Assembly (NCBI GenBank): GCA_017645785.1
Contig: JAGCNW010000035.1
Location: 1-48,590 of the forward strand
Direction of reading: 5' to 3'
Length of the DNA: 48,590 nt
DNA from: Treponema sp.
GTDB taxonomy: Bacteria; Spirochaetota; Spirochaetia; Treponematales; Treponemataceae
This document shows positions 16,493 to 25,928 of this stretch, piece after piece. Under the pieces are notes generated by a model, which did no database searches, was not told the DNA's origin, and worked only from the letters and a program-made list of their open reading frames with translations. The translations under genes and the position numbers were made by a program. Each line of letters opens with the position of its first letter. The stretch's first letter is position 1.

Positions 16493-19400
16493 ATGAATTG
16501 GGAAAATTTCAAGTCAATGCTAAAAAAAGCGCCTGACGCCGACCAAGAAAAAGTCATAAAGTCCTTGGCCAACACAATAGTTTCGGCCGGCGCCGGAAGC
16601 GGAAAAACGCAAACGCTAGCAAGCCGCTTCGCCTATCTTATAGTGGCGGATTTAACCGACAAAAGCGGACGGCCAATAAAGAACCCGACGGTGGAAAGAA
16701 TTTTGACGCTCACCTTCACCAACAAAGCGGCCGCCGAAATGTACCAGCGCATATACCAAACGCTCAAGCTTTACGCCAAGGACGCTCCAACGAAAGAAGG
16801 CCGCGACCGGGCGCAAAAGGCTCTCGACGATTTTTCAAAGGCGCGCATACAAACCTTGGACTCATACAGCGCGGGAATTCTAAGGCAGGCGGCCGCCCTT
16901 TACGGAATAAGGCCCGACTTTGTTTCGGGCGCGGACGGCTCCCAAACAAAGGACTTGGCCTTTGACTTTGTTTTGCAAAACAGGAACAATGAGGCAGTCC
17001 AATGGATTTTGGATCCAGCCAAGGTGGAAGAATGCGCGAACCTTTTTGCGACTGCGGTTGTAAAAAACACTTCGCTCGCAAACAGCGCCAACAAAGAAAA
17101 GAAATGCCGCTTTTTTGAAGAGAGCCTAGAAAAGCAAAAGGAAGCCATAGAAAAAAAAAGGGTGGCAAAACAAAATCCCCTTGCCGCGGTAGAAGAGACG
17201 ATAGACCAAATTGAAAAAGCTTTTCCAAGCGAAAAGCCAAAGGGCAAAAACGACTGGTTCGACAAAATTCCCCCGATAATAAACGAATGGAACAGCGAGC
17301 GCGTAAAGAAAGCGCGCGATTATGTAAGAAACTTTTTGCCGGAACAAGGCCTCTTTGCCGACGCGCAAAAACTTTTTGACTTTGCCAATTCAAACGAATG
17401 CCTCATTGTTCTCCGCGCGCTTGAAAAGCTCAACTACACAAATAAAATCGCAGACCCCGACATAAACAATTTAATCAAGAACATTCTCTTTGGCGATGAC
17501 AAAAAAAGCGCGGGCAGAGTCAACGAATTAAATGGAATAATAACATTTTTCGCCGACATAAAATTCCTACAAGAGCTCCACCCCCTCCTTGACCGCTTTG
17601 CGGACAAGGCAAACGAACAAAGGCGAAAGACCGGCGAGCTTACCTTTAAGGACGTGAACGAGCTTGCCCTCCTGGCCATAAAGGAGCAAGACGCTCTTAG
17701 AAAACAAGAGCGCGACTCTTACGACTTTATCATGATTGACGAATTTCAGGACAACAACAGCGCAAACCGCGACTTGCTCCTGGCGATTTCCACAGACGAC
17801 AAGGGCGAGGTTATGAAAGACCGCCTCTTCTTTGTAGGAGACGAAAAACAGTCAATATATAAATTCCGAGGCGCCGACGTTTCTGTATTTAACGGCTTGC
17901 AAGAATATCTTCCCGACTGCGAACTTCTTCCGATGAGACGCAACTACCGTTCCGCCTCAAGCTTGCTGGACGGCTTTAACCAAATCTTTGGCGGCTGGCT
18001 GCCATCCGACACAGAAAGCCCAAGCGTGACAGATCCTTTTGCAAGAATTTTTGAAGAAAAGCCGGAGCATGCTTACCAAGCGAAGTTTGACAAAAGCGCG
18101 CGCGCGAAATTTCCCGAAACAAAGGAAAAAGATTCCGAAGGCGCAGAGCCTAAAATTCAACTTTGCCTTTATCCCGCAAACACTCCGGACGAAGACAAAC
18201 AGCTAAAAGAAACCGAAGCAAAGGCGCTTTATGTCGCGCGGAAAATAGAAGAATTGCATAACGACAAAAAGATTCCTTACAGGGACATCGCGCTCCTTGT
18301 AAAAAGCAGAACCCACTACGCGCAAATCGCAAGAATTTTTTCGCTCAACAAAATTCCATTTTCGCTGGACCAACAAGGAAACATTTTCACGGCGGCAACC
18401 GCCAACGACTTTTACAACGCGCTCAGGCTTTGCGTCTACCCCGCGGACTTGAACGCCTTTTTGTCCTTCTTGACTTCGCCTTTTGCTGGAATGAAATTGA
18501 ACGACGCGGAAAAAATTCTTTCGCTTTATCCCAAAAAGGCTTTTGACGCGCAAATCAACGCGCAAGAAATTTTAGACGAAGGCGCGCTGAAACTGTATCA
18601 AGCGGCGGAAAATTTTTACAAAGATTTTTCCGCCTTCGCGCTTTCAAAGCCAATCTCGGACTCAATCCAGCGCCTTTGGCAAACGGAAGGCTACAGATTT
18701 TCGCCGGACGCGGACGAAGGACATTACGACTTGCTTTTTGAATTGGCCCGTTCCTCCGACGCCGACGGAAAAGACTTGTCTTGGTTTGTGGACCAATTGG
18801 CCGCCGCAAAAGACAAATCATTTGGCGACGACGAAGCGGAGCTTGACATAAAGGGAACGGAGTATCCTGTCGAAAGCTCGGACGCGGTGAACGTGATGAC
18901 AATCCACAAAAGCAAGGGCCTTGAATTTGACTGGGTCTTTGTTTGGGGCCTTGCGGAACAAACTCGCGGCGGCCGGACTGACAACTCAAAGATTTTTAAG
19001 AGCGACGAATACGGCGCGGTTGTGGCCAACGGCAAAAAAAGCCAAAACTTTTTTTCCATTGCGGCAAAGGCGGAAAACGACAGCAAAGAAAACGCCGAAG
19101 CCCGCCGCCTGCTTTACGTCGCGCTCACCCGCGCTTCGCAAGGACTTTTTATAATCGGAAAAGAAGCCGGCGCCAAATACGAACCAGAAGGAAACTATCC
19201 CGCGCTCGACATGATCGTGTCGTACAAAAGCGGAGCCGCGTCTCCCCTGCCCTTTGTTGAAGCGGAAGGCGGAATTCCGCAATACTTGCGCGGCGAAGAG
19301 CGGCCGGCTCAAAGTCAAGAACAAAAAAGCCTCGAGCAAAAAAGGGAAGACTTTCAAAGCGCAAAGACTCTTTCTGTCCCTGCCGCCCAAAACTTTTGGA

Positions 19401-20077
19401 CAAGCCCTTCCGCCTTGGAAGAAAGTTCCGTTCCCAAAACTGCAAGCCAAGCCGCAAGCCTTGCCTATCCGCAAATAAATTCCTTTGTGAACGAAAGCGC
19501 CCTCCAAAAAAATGAGTACGGAACCATGTTCCATGCCTTTATGGAAGGATGGGGACGCGACCATAAAAATTGGACAAAAGAAAACATCGGGGCGGCCGAT
19601 TTTTTCAAAGCCTTCGCGCCCGCTAAAAAAATCTCGGCTCAAAACCAAGAAATTCTTTTGGACACATTCTTTGAAATCCTAAAAAAATTCCTGGATTCCA
19701 AAGAAAACGCGGCGCTAAACGCCCTGCAAGCCGGCCGCCCCTTCTTGGTCGAACACAAGTTTAAGAGCAAAATCGACTCCTACATAATTACAGGAAGCAT
19801 GGACGCGGTTTTTGAGAACGCCGACGGAAGCTGGACCGTTCTTGACTACAAAACAGACGTAAAGGAAGATCCTTCCATTTATTACAACCAATTGGCCGCC
19901 TATAAAAAGACCGCCGCGGACTTGTTCACCGGAGAAGATGCGGAAAAAATCCATTGCGTCCTTTTTTACGCCGAAACAGGCCGATTTATTGACATAAGCC
20001 AAGAGGCCCAAAAGGCGCTTGAAAGCTTGGACGACGAAAAGATTTTCAATTTAATTGAAAAACAGGAAATCCTGTGA
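16493..20077 (+). CDS. addA: AddA-type UvrD/Rep helicase with C-terminal nuclease
   Basis: A 1194-residue protein. Walker A GAGSGKT at 33-39, Walker B IDEFQD near 415-420, the motif GDEKQSIYKFRGAD, and late SF1A motifs VMTIHKSKGLEFDWVF and RRLLYVALTRA. The C-terminal RecB-type nuclease has D1104 and D1118-x-K1120 (VLDYKTD). It is the motor and second nuclease of AddAB: 3'-5' translocation on DNA and degradation until a recombination hotspot. GGGAGG lies about 8 nt before the ATG and 13 bp separate it from addB, so the two form one operon. Its 3' end contains the promoter of the next gene. Confidence 0.93.
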   Translation: MNWENFKSMLKKAPDADQEKVIKSLANTIVSAGAGSGKTQTLASRFAYLIVADLTDKSGRPIKNPTVERILTLTFTNKAAAEMYQRIYQTLKLYAKDAPTKEGRDRAQKALDDFSKARIQTLDSYSAGILRQAAALYGIRPDFVSGADGSQTKDLAFDFVLQNRNNEAVQWILDPAKVEECANLFATAVVKNTSLANSANKEKKCRFFEESLEKQKEAIEKKRVAKQNPLAAVEETIDQIEKAFPSEKPKGKNDWFDKIPPIINEWNSERVKKARDYVRNFLPEQGLFADAQKLFDFANSNECLIVLRALEKLNYTNKIADPDINNLIKNILFGDDKKSAGRVNELNGIITFFADIKFLQELHPLLDRFADKANEQRRKTGELTFKDVNELALLAIKEQDALRKQERDSYDFIMIDEFQDNNSANRDLLLAISTDDKGEVMKDRLFFVGDEKQSIYKFRGADVSVFNGLQEYLPDCELLPMRRNYRSASSLLDGFNQIFGGWLPSDTESPSVTDPFARIFEEKPEHAYQAKFDKSARAKFPETKEKDSEGAEPKIQLCLYPANTPDEDKQLKETEAKALYVARKIEELHNDKKIPYRDIALLVKSRTHYAQIARIFSLNKIPFSLDQQGNIFTAATANDFYNALRLCVYPADLNAFLSFLTSPFAGMKLNDAEKILSLYPKKAFDAQINAQEILDEGALKLYQAAENFYKDFSAFALSKPISDSIQRLWQTEGYRFSPDADEGHYDLLFELARSSDADGKDLSWFVDQLAAAKDKSFGDDEAELDIKGTEYPVESSDAVNVMTIHKSKGLEFDWVFVWGLAEQTRGGRTDNSKIFKSDEYGAVVANGKKSQNFFSIAAKAENDSKENAEARRLLYVALTRASQGLFIIGKEAGAKYEPEGNYPALDMIVSYKSGAASPLPFVEAEGGIPQYLRGEERPAQSQEQKSLEQKREDFQSAKTLSVPAAQNFWTSPSALEESSVPKTASQAASLAYPQINSFVNESALQKNEYGTMFHAFMEGWGRDHKNWTKENIGAADFFKAFAPAKKISAQNQEILLDTFFEILKKFLDSKENAALNALQAGRPFLVEHKFKSKIDSYIITGSMDAVFENADGSWTVLDYKTDVKEDPSIYYNQLAAYKKTAADLFTGEDAEKIHCVLFYAETGRFIDISQEAQKALESLDDEKIFNLIEKQEIL

Positions 20078-20083
20078 TATAAT
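20055..20083 (+). promoter_or_regulatory. Promoter of the first DISM-cyclase-like gene, inside the 3' end of addA
   Basis: TTGAAA (20055-20060), 17 bp, TATAAT (20078-20083): near-consensus. The -10 ends 6 nt before the ATG at 20090, predicting a leaderless mRNA. Confidence 0.7.
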
Positions 20084-20089
20084 GGAAGA

Positions 20090-22045
20090 ATGTTCAAGAG
20101 CCGCCGCGCCCTAAAGTTGGCGCCGCTTTTTGCATTCGTCGTTTTCTCGCAAATTTTTCCGCTTTTCGCGGATTCCAACATAATTTTTAGGAACTTCTCG
20201 GTTTTACAGAAGGAAAGCGTAGACATTTCGCAAAGATGGGATTACTACAAGTCGGACCTCATTGATCCGGAAGCCTTTTACCCCGAAACAAAAATCAGCC
20301 CAGCCTCCAATGTCAACCTTCCTCATAAAATGGAAAGCGGCGTAAATTTGGCGACATACCACATAAGGCTGTCGGGCTTGCCCCCGCACGAACGCTATTC
20401 CAGCGACTTTTACGGAACTCCCCTGACCGCAAGCCGCGTTTGGTGCAACGGAAAAATTGTCGCGACAGGCGGATTTTTGAGCAAGAACAGAGCCCTATGC
20501 AAGCCGGGAGACATTTTTGCGCCAGTGGACTTTCAAGCGGACAAAAACGGCGTCATTGACATAGTGGTACACTTGGCCAACTTTGAAAAATGCGAAGGCG
20601 GCCTTGCAAAAAGCGTCAAAATTACGCAGACGGAAACCCTAAGAAAAAGGCTCAACATCAACTACTTGCTCAACTCTTTGATCTTCGCCTTTTTGATCGC
20701 GGTCATAATTTACAACATAATTTTGGCTTCATTAAATTTCAAGCAATTTTCATACGTGACGATCGTAATGCTCTGTTCCGTATACTGTTGCGCGATTTGC
20801 TTCACAGGCTATTCGCTCTTTTGGCAGCGCGGCTTGTCCCTTCCATTTTGGCTGCACAGAAAGCTGCCGGTTTTGGCGCTCGCCGTCGCAAGCGCTTTGG
20901 AGCTTTTGTACATAATGCCCGCGAACAAGTGCTCCGAGAAAAAAACGGCCGTGACAGTTTCGCTTTCGTTCGCAAACGCGGTCATTCTTTTCTTCTGTCC
21001 TTTGGATGTGTACGAAAGAGTAAAATGGATTTTTATTTACACAGCGCTTTTCTTTTCTCTTGTCCGACTTATCGTTCCGCTCAAATTCGCCTTAAAAAGA
21101 AATTTTGACGCAAAAAAATATTTTAAGAGAACGGCATGGGCCTACAACATCGGTTCCTTCTTCGCCGTCGCGATCTTTCTTTTCCGCGTGACTGACTTTT
21201 TACTCGTACCGCAACAGTTCACCATAATCCATTCTTACAACTTGTTCAAACTGTCTTTCTTGATTTTTGGAATATCCCAGTGCGGAATTTACGCTTTTAA
21301 CAGGGACTACTCGTTCATTCGAGTGGCGAGGCAAATGGATAAATTCGCGCGCACAAACAACACGCTTGCAAAAATCGTTCCTCCGCAAGTTTTAAAGCTG
21401 CTTGGAGCCAACGACATAACAAAAATAATTCCTGGCGAAAGCCGCATCATAGACGCGGTGTTGTTCTACGCCGAAATAAAGCACTTTAACCAATTGGCGG
21501 AGTCAATCAATAAGGAAGAGCTTTATTCCATTCAAACGGACTTTTTCCAAGCCGCCTCGCCGATCATAATCGATTGCGGCGGTTTTGTCGCAAAGTATTC
21601 AATATCGGGATGCCTCGCCATTTTCTTGCAGCGCAATTCCGACGCGATCAACTGCGCGGCCCGCCTCCAACGAAAAATGAAAGAGATAAGGCGCAAGCTT
21701 AGAAAGACCCAAAGAACGGACATCGGCGTCGGCATCGCAATTCATTCCGGCAAGGTCGCGGTTGGAACGATCGGCTCCAACGTCCGCCTTGACTGCATGG
21801 CGCTTTCGGAAGACGTAAACATAACTTACGCGGTTGGAAAGCAAACTTCAAAAACAAACACGCAAATTTTAATCACCGAAGACGCGATGCCATTTTGCAG
21901 AAGCTACATAAACTATGTTTACGAAGGCCATTACTTTATATCAAACGGAAAGCAAATTTTAGTATACAGCGCCTTGCCAATCAAAAAGAACGAGCAAGCC
22001 TACGAAGACACTCTTGAACCAATCGAGGACGAAAATGAACTTTAG
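20090..22045 (+). CDS. 7TMR-DISM membrane protein with degenerate class III nucleotide cyclase domain (first of a tandem pair)
   Basis: A 651-residue protein. The signal peptide (about 1-25) leads into a beta-rich ectodomain like 7TMR-DISM type 2 (about 30-185). About seven membrane segments follow (about 200-410), then a linker IVPPQVLKLLG and a class III adenylate/guanylate cyclase-like domain (about 460-620). The metal-binding aspartates look lost: the strand that is usually FADIRGF reads FYAEIKHF and the GDA turn reads SISGC. The fold remains clear (VGIAIHSGKVAVGTIGS). I infer a receptor that has lost cyclase activity and may signal by binding a nucleotide or partner. It overlaps the next, paralogous gene by 11 nt. 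Confidence 0.8.
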   Translation: MFKSRRALKLAPLFAFVVFSQIFPLFADSNIIFRNFSVLQKESVDISQRWDYYKSDLIDPEAFYPETKISPASNVNLPHKMESGVNLATYHIRLSGLPPHERYSSDFYGTPLTASRVWCNGKIVATGGFLSKNRALCKPGDIFAPVDFQADKNGVIDIVVHLANFEKCEGGLAKSVKITQTETLRKRLNINYLLNSLIFAFLIAVIIYNIILASLNFKQFSYVTIVMLCSVYCCAICFTGYSLFWQRGLSLPFWLHRKLPVLALAVASALELLYIMPANKCSEKKTAVTVSLSFANAVILFFCPLDVYERVKWIFIYTALFFSLVRLIVPLKFALKRNFDAKKYFKRTAWAYNIGSFFAVAIFLFRVTDFLLVPQQFTIIHSYNLFKLSFLIFGISQCGIYAFNRDYSFIRVARQMDKFARTNNTLAKIVPPQVLKLLGANDITKIIPGESRIIDAVLFYAEIKHFNQLAESINKEELYSIQTDFFQAASPIIIDCGGFVAKYSISGCLAIFLQRNSDAINCAARLQRKMKEIRRKLRKTQRTDIGVGIAIHSGKVAVGTIGSNVRLDCMALSEDVNITYAVGKQTSKTNTQILITEDAMPFCRSYINYVYEGHYFISNGKQILVYSALPIKKNEQAYEDTLEPIEDENEL

Positions 22046-23999
22046 AAAATTTCTTGTGGCGGCCGCCTTGGCCCTTGCAATTCGTTCTCCTCTGTTCGCG
22101 AAAAACGTGACAAACGGCGCGATCGCTTTTGAAAGCTCCTCCACTCCCAAAAAGCCGCTAAAGCTAAACGGAGACTGGGAATTTTATGAAAACCAAACTT
22201 TTGAAACCTTGATGGGCGCGCGGTTGAAGGTAGACTTTATTGACGTCCCTTCCAGCTGGACTAAAAAAGAAGCTTCAAAAGAAGACCAGCTTTCCAACTT
22301 TGGAAGCCACACTTACCGCGTTGTAATCACAGGCTTAAAGTCAAATTATGAATACGCCATATTTTCCAAGAGAACCCCTTGCCTCGCGTCAAAGATTTTC
22401 TCAAACGGAAGGCTTTTGGCGGAATACGGAAAATTCGCCCGCCACAAACAAGATTACAAGCCCGCCGTCTCATCGCTCTTTTGCGCGATGAACTCGAGCA
22501 ATGACGGCGTGATAGAAATCGTAATGCAAGTCTCCAACTATACCGGCGGAATGTCAGGCATAACCATGCCCATTTTCTTCGGCGAATTGGACGCGATTGA
22601 AAAGCTTCAGCAAAAATTTATGGTCGCAGACGCGCTGACTTTGGGACTCTTGCTCTTTTGCCTTTTGTCAAACTTGTTTTTATGGATGTTCGACAAAAAG
22701 AAATTGGCAAACTTGCTTTTTGCCCTTTTGATTTTCTTCATCGCGGTCAGGTTCGCGTTTTACAACTTGAACCCGCTTCAAATAATCGGAATAACAGTTC
22801 CCTTTGCCTTGCAGTTCAAGCTGGAAACCACAATCGCATTTGGCGCCTGCGTCTTTAGCGCGCTTTACGTTTGCGACAAAACATTTTTCTCAAAGCACCC
22901 AAGCGTAGACTATGTGCTTTCCGGCCTCACATTCGCCTTGTACATTTTGTATGTCTGCCTCCCGATACACTTTGCCGTAGACCTTGTGGAAATTCCTATA
23001 ATATGGGCAGGCCTCTTTGGCGTTTATTCAATGATAAGATTTGTGTTCGCGCTAAAAAACCAACAAATTTTGGCGGCGACATACATGTTCTTTTACACAA
23101 TAACTTCAACGCCGTTTATCGTGGACGTTTTGTACCCCGAGTTGGTCAACATCAAAGATTTTTCCGCCGCGGAAATTTTCATTCCTATAATGACGCTTTT
23201 TGATATAGCCTACATTTCGGCGGTCATGGAAATTCAGCAAAGAAAAAACAGAAGCCTAAAGAACGAGCTTTCAAAATTCTATTTTGGCTACAGAAGGTTC
23301 TTGCCGCGCAACGCCTTGCGTTTGTTTGAAAACAAAAACATAAGCGACATGAAAATCGGCCTTTCGACAGAAAGCAAAAAGACGATTATGTTCGTAGGCA
23401 TCGCCATCGTGTCGCCGGACAACACAAAGATAAACTTGCGCGAAGAATTTGAAACCTTGGCCTTTTACTGTTCGACCATCATCGAAAAAATTCACCTTTT
23501 TAACGGAACGGTAATAACAATCACAAACCAAGGAATATCCGCGCTCTTTGAAGACGGCGACTCAAGCTCCCTGGAAGCGGCCCGCGCGATCAGAAACGAA
23601 TTGCAAACAATAAACAGCCGCCGCGCCGAAGACTACTACCTTTGCGCCACATTCAACATTTCCCTCCACAACGGAGACCTTTTGATTGGCTTCATCGGCG
23701 ACCGAAACCGACTTGACCTTACCACAATTTCGTCTGGAATTGAAGTAATCGACAAGATGCGCTCCCTTGGATTTGCTATGAACATTCCAATCTTGATTTC
23801 CCAGCCGGCGGCGGAATCTTACCCGGAAGAAGCCAAACGCGACCTAAAGCTTTTGGGCAACATTCACTTTAGCGAATTTACCCGCCCGATTGGCATTTAC
23901 GGCCTTCCTTCAAGCGAAGAGGAAGAAAACAGCCTTGAAACCATAGACGAAACCCCATTCATCACCCAGCGCGAAGCTGACAAATACATCAACTTTTAG
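22035..23999 (+). CDS. 7TMR-DISM membrane protein with degenerate cyclase-like domain (second of a tandem pair)
   Basis: A 654-residue paralogue of the preceding protein with the same order: signal peptide (1-22), DISM jelly-roll ectodomain (LNGDWEFYEN, VPSSW, HTYRVVITGL; about 40-190), about seven membrane segments (about 205-400), and a C-terminal cyclase-like domain (about 450-610) whose metal aspartates are also absent (FVGIAIVS; TITNQGIS). Phe-Asn-Ile-Ser-Leu-His-Asn-Gly-Asp keeps the family's late strand. The start ATG 22035 is chosen because GAGGA lies 5 nt upstream and the signal peptide begins there. It overlaps the upstream stop codon, so the two proteins are made together and may form a heterodimer. 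Confidence 0.78.
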   Translation: MNFRKFLVAAALALAIRSPLFAKNVTNGAIAFESSSTPKKPLKLNGDWEFYENQTFETLMGARLKVDFIDVPSSWTKKEASKEDQLSNFGSHTYRVVITGLKSNYEYAIFSKRTPCLASKIFSNGRLLAEYGKFARHKQDYKPAVSSLFCAMNSSNDGVIEIVMQVSNYTGGMSGITMPIFFGELDAIEKLQQKFMVADALTLGLLLFCLLSNLFLWMFDKKKLANLLFALLIFFIAVRFAFYNLNPLQIIGITVPFALQFKLETTIAFGACVFSALYVCDKTFFSKHPSVDYVLSGLTFALYILYVCLPIHFAVDLVEIPIIWAGLFGVYSMIRFVFALKNQQILAATYMFFYTITSTPFIVDVLYPELVNIKDFSAAEIFIPIMTLFDIAYISAVMEIQQRKNRSLKNELSKFYFGYRRFLPRNALRLFENKNISDMKIGLSTESKKTIMFVGIAIVSPDNTKINLREEFETLAFYCSTIIEKIHLFNGTVITITNQGISALFEDGDSSSLEAARAIRNELQTINSRRAEDYYLCATFNISLHNGDLLIGFIGDRNRLDLTTISSGIEVIDKMRSLGFAMNIPILISQPAAESYPEEAKRDLKLLGNIHFSEFTRPIGIYGLPSSEEEENSLETIDETPFITQREADKYINF

Positions 24000-24012
24000 A
24001 GCCGCCTTTGCC

Positions 24013-24041
24013 TTGAAAAAGCGCGCGTAATTCTATATAAT
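24013..24041 (+). promoter_or_regulatory. Promoter of pepF
   Basis: TTGAAA (24013-24018), 17 bp, TATAAT (24036-24041); the -10 ends 9 nt before the ATG at 24051, leaving at most a 2-3 nt leader. Confidence 0.65.
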
Positions 24042-24050
24042 GGGACTATT

Positions 24051-25856
24051 ATGAATAGTAACACAATTCCTGAACGCAAAGACGTTCCCGCTGGCGACAA
24101 GTGGGACTTGACTACAATATTTAAAAGCGACGGCGACTGGGAAAAAGCCCTTGCAAAAATAGAAGGCGACGCCAAGAGCGTGGCGGCATTCCAAGGAAAA
24201 TTGGCGGCCGGTCCCCAAGACCTTTTGGCCGCGCTAAAAGCATACGAAGGCCTTTGGAAAAACATTGAGCTTGTCGCGGAATACGCAGGACTTTTAAAGA
24301 CCACAGACGAAGGCGACGAAAAATACGCCGACATGGAAGGCCGTTCCGAAATGGCCATAAGCAAGGCCTCCGAGATGACAAGCTTTTTTGACTCGGAACT
24401 GTCGGCGATTCCGGACGCGGACATCAATTCATGGATTGAACGGGACGACTTTAAGGATTATAAGGTTTACGTTAAAAAACTTTTGCGACAAAAGGAACAT
24501 ATCTTAAGCCAAAAAGAGGAGCGAATTTTAGCCCTTCAGTCGGAGAGCGGCTCCACCGCCGAAAAAACATTTAGCGTCGCGGAGAACGTTGACATCAACA
24601 ATTTGTTTGGAACGGTAAACGTTGACGGAAAGGATTTGCCGCTTACGCAAACAACCTGGACCCAGTTTTTGGAAAACCCCGACCGCTCAGTCCGCGAAAA
24701 AGCCTACAAGCAATTCTACAAAAATTTCGAAGACCACCAAAACATTTTGGCAAACCTTTACGCAGGCTCGGTCAACCAAGACGTGTTCATTGCCCGCGCG
24801 CGCGGCTATAAGTCGGCTCTTTCCGCCGCTCTTTTTGGCAACAAGGTTCCCGAAAGCGTTTACAGAAACCTTATCGACACGGTTCACAAAAACTTCGGCC
24901 CCTTGCGCAAGTATTATTCGATCCGCAAGCGCGCGCTTGGACTAAAGGAATTGCGCCACTACGACGTATACGTTCCGCTTGTTCCGAACGTTGACACAAA
25001 GACATCTTACGACCAAGCCGTCGAGATTTGCCGCGAGGCCCTCGCTCCTCTGGGGAAAGAATACACCGACACTCTTTGCGGCGGCCTTAAAGGCGGCTGG
25101 GTTGACCGATATGAAAACAAGGGCAAAAGGAGCGGAGCCTTCTCCGACGGCTGCTACACTGGCTACCCATACATTTTGCTTAACTACAAGGATTCAATTA
25201 TCCGTGACGTCTTTGTAATGGCGCACGAAGGCGGCCATTCGATGCACTCTTGGTACAGCGCGAAGAACAATCCCTTTATGCAGTACAACTACACGATTTT
25301 TGAGGCGGAAGTCGCGTCAACCTTCAACGAGGAATTGGTATTCCAATATTTGCTAAAGAACGCCAAGGACGAATCCATGCGGACATATCTTTTGGCGATG
25401 CGCGCCGGCGATATTATGGCCACCCTGCACCGGCAGACAATGTTCGCCGAGTACGAGCTCAAAACCCACGAACTAGTGGAGTCTGGAACGCCCTTAAGCG
25501 CGCCGCTTTTGCGAAAGGTTTACAGAGGCCTTTTGGAAGAATACTTTGGCCCCGAAATGGTTTTCGAAGACAACTCCGACATGGAAGGCTTGCGCATTCC
25601 GCACTTTTATTCCGCCTTTTATGTTTACAAGTACGCCACGGGAATCAGCGCGGCGCTCGCCTTGGCCGAGCGCGTCACAAAGGGCGGCGAGGCGGAACGC
25701 AACGATTACTTTAACTTCTTAAAGTCCGGCGGCTCGCGCTATCCGATAGAATCCCTTAGGGTGGCCGGAGTTGACATGGAAAGTCCGGCGCCGGTTCAAG
25801 CCGCGCTGGACAAGTTCGCCGCCATAATTGACGAGCTGGATAAAACTATAAAATAG
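24051..25856 (+). CDS. pepF: Oligoendopeptidase F (M3 family)
   Basis: A 601-residue cytoplasmic zinc peptidase. The motif HEGGH at 392-396 (His392, Glu393, His396) is followed about 25 residues later by the FEAEVASTFNE helix that supplies the third ligand. Length and the N-terminal helical domain match the PepF/M3B subfamily. It cleaves oligopeptides of roughly 7-17 residues and probably takes part in use of imported peptides. There is no Shine-Dalgarno sequence; the start is fixed by the promoter just upstream and by the family's N-terminal pattern (DVPAGDKWDLTTIF). Confidence 0.92.
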   Translation: MNSNTIPERKDVPAGDKWDLTTIFKSDGDWEKALAKIEGDAKSVAAFQGKLAAGPQDLLAALKAYEGLWKNIELVAEYAGLLKTTDEGDEKYADMEGRSEMAISKASEMTSFFDSELSAIPDADINSWIERDDFKDYKVYVKKLLRQKEHILSQKEERILALQSESGSTAEKTFSVAENVDINNLFGTVNVDGKDLPLTQTTWTQFLENPDRSVREKAYKQFYKNFEDHQNILANLYAGSVNQDVFIARARGYKSALSAALFGNKVPESVYRNLIDTVHKNFGPLRKYYSIRKRALGLKELRHYDVYVPLVPNVDTKTSYDQAVEICREALAPLGKEYTDTLCGGLKGGWVDRYENKGKRSGAFSDGCYTGYPYILLNYKDSIIRDVFVMAHEGGHSMHSWYSAKNNPFMQYNYTIFEAEVASTFNEELVFQYLLKNAKDESMRTYLLAMRAGDIMATLHRQTMFAEYELKTHELVESGTPLSAPLLRKVYRGLLEEYFGPEMVFEDNSDMEGLRIPHFYSAFYVYKYATGISAALALAERVTKGGEAERNDYFNFLKSGGSRYPIESLRVAGVDMESPAPVQAALDKFAAIIDELDKTIK

Positions 25857-25928
25857 TTAAAGAATTTGAGACATTGCGCCGATATTAAAAGATGAGAGCC
25901 TTTATAATAAAAAAAGGAGATGGGCAAA

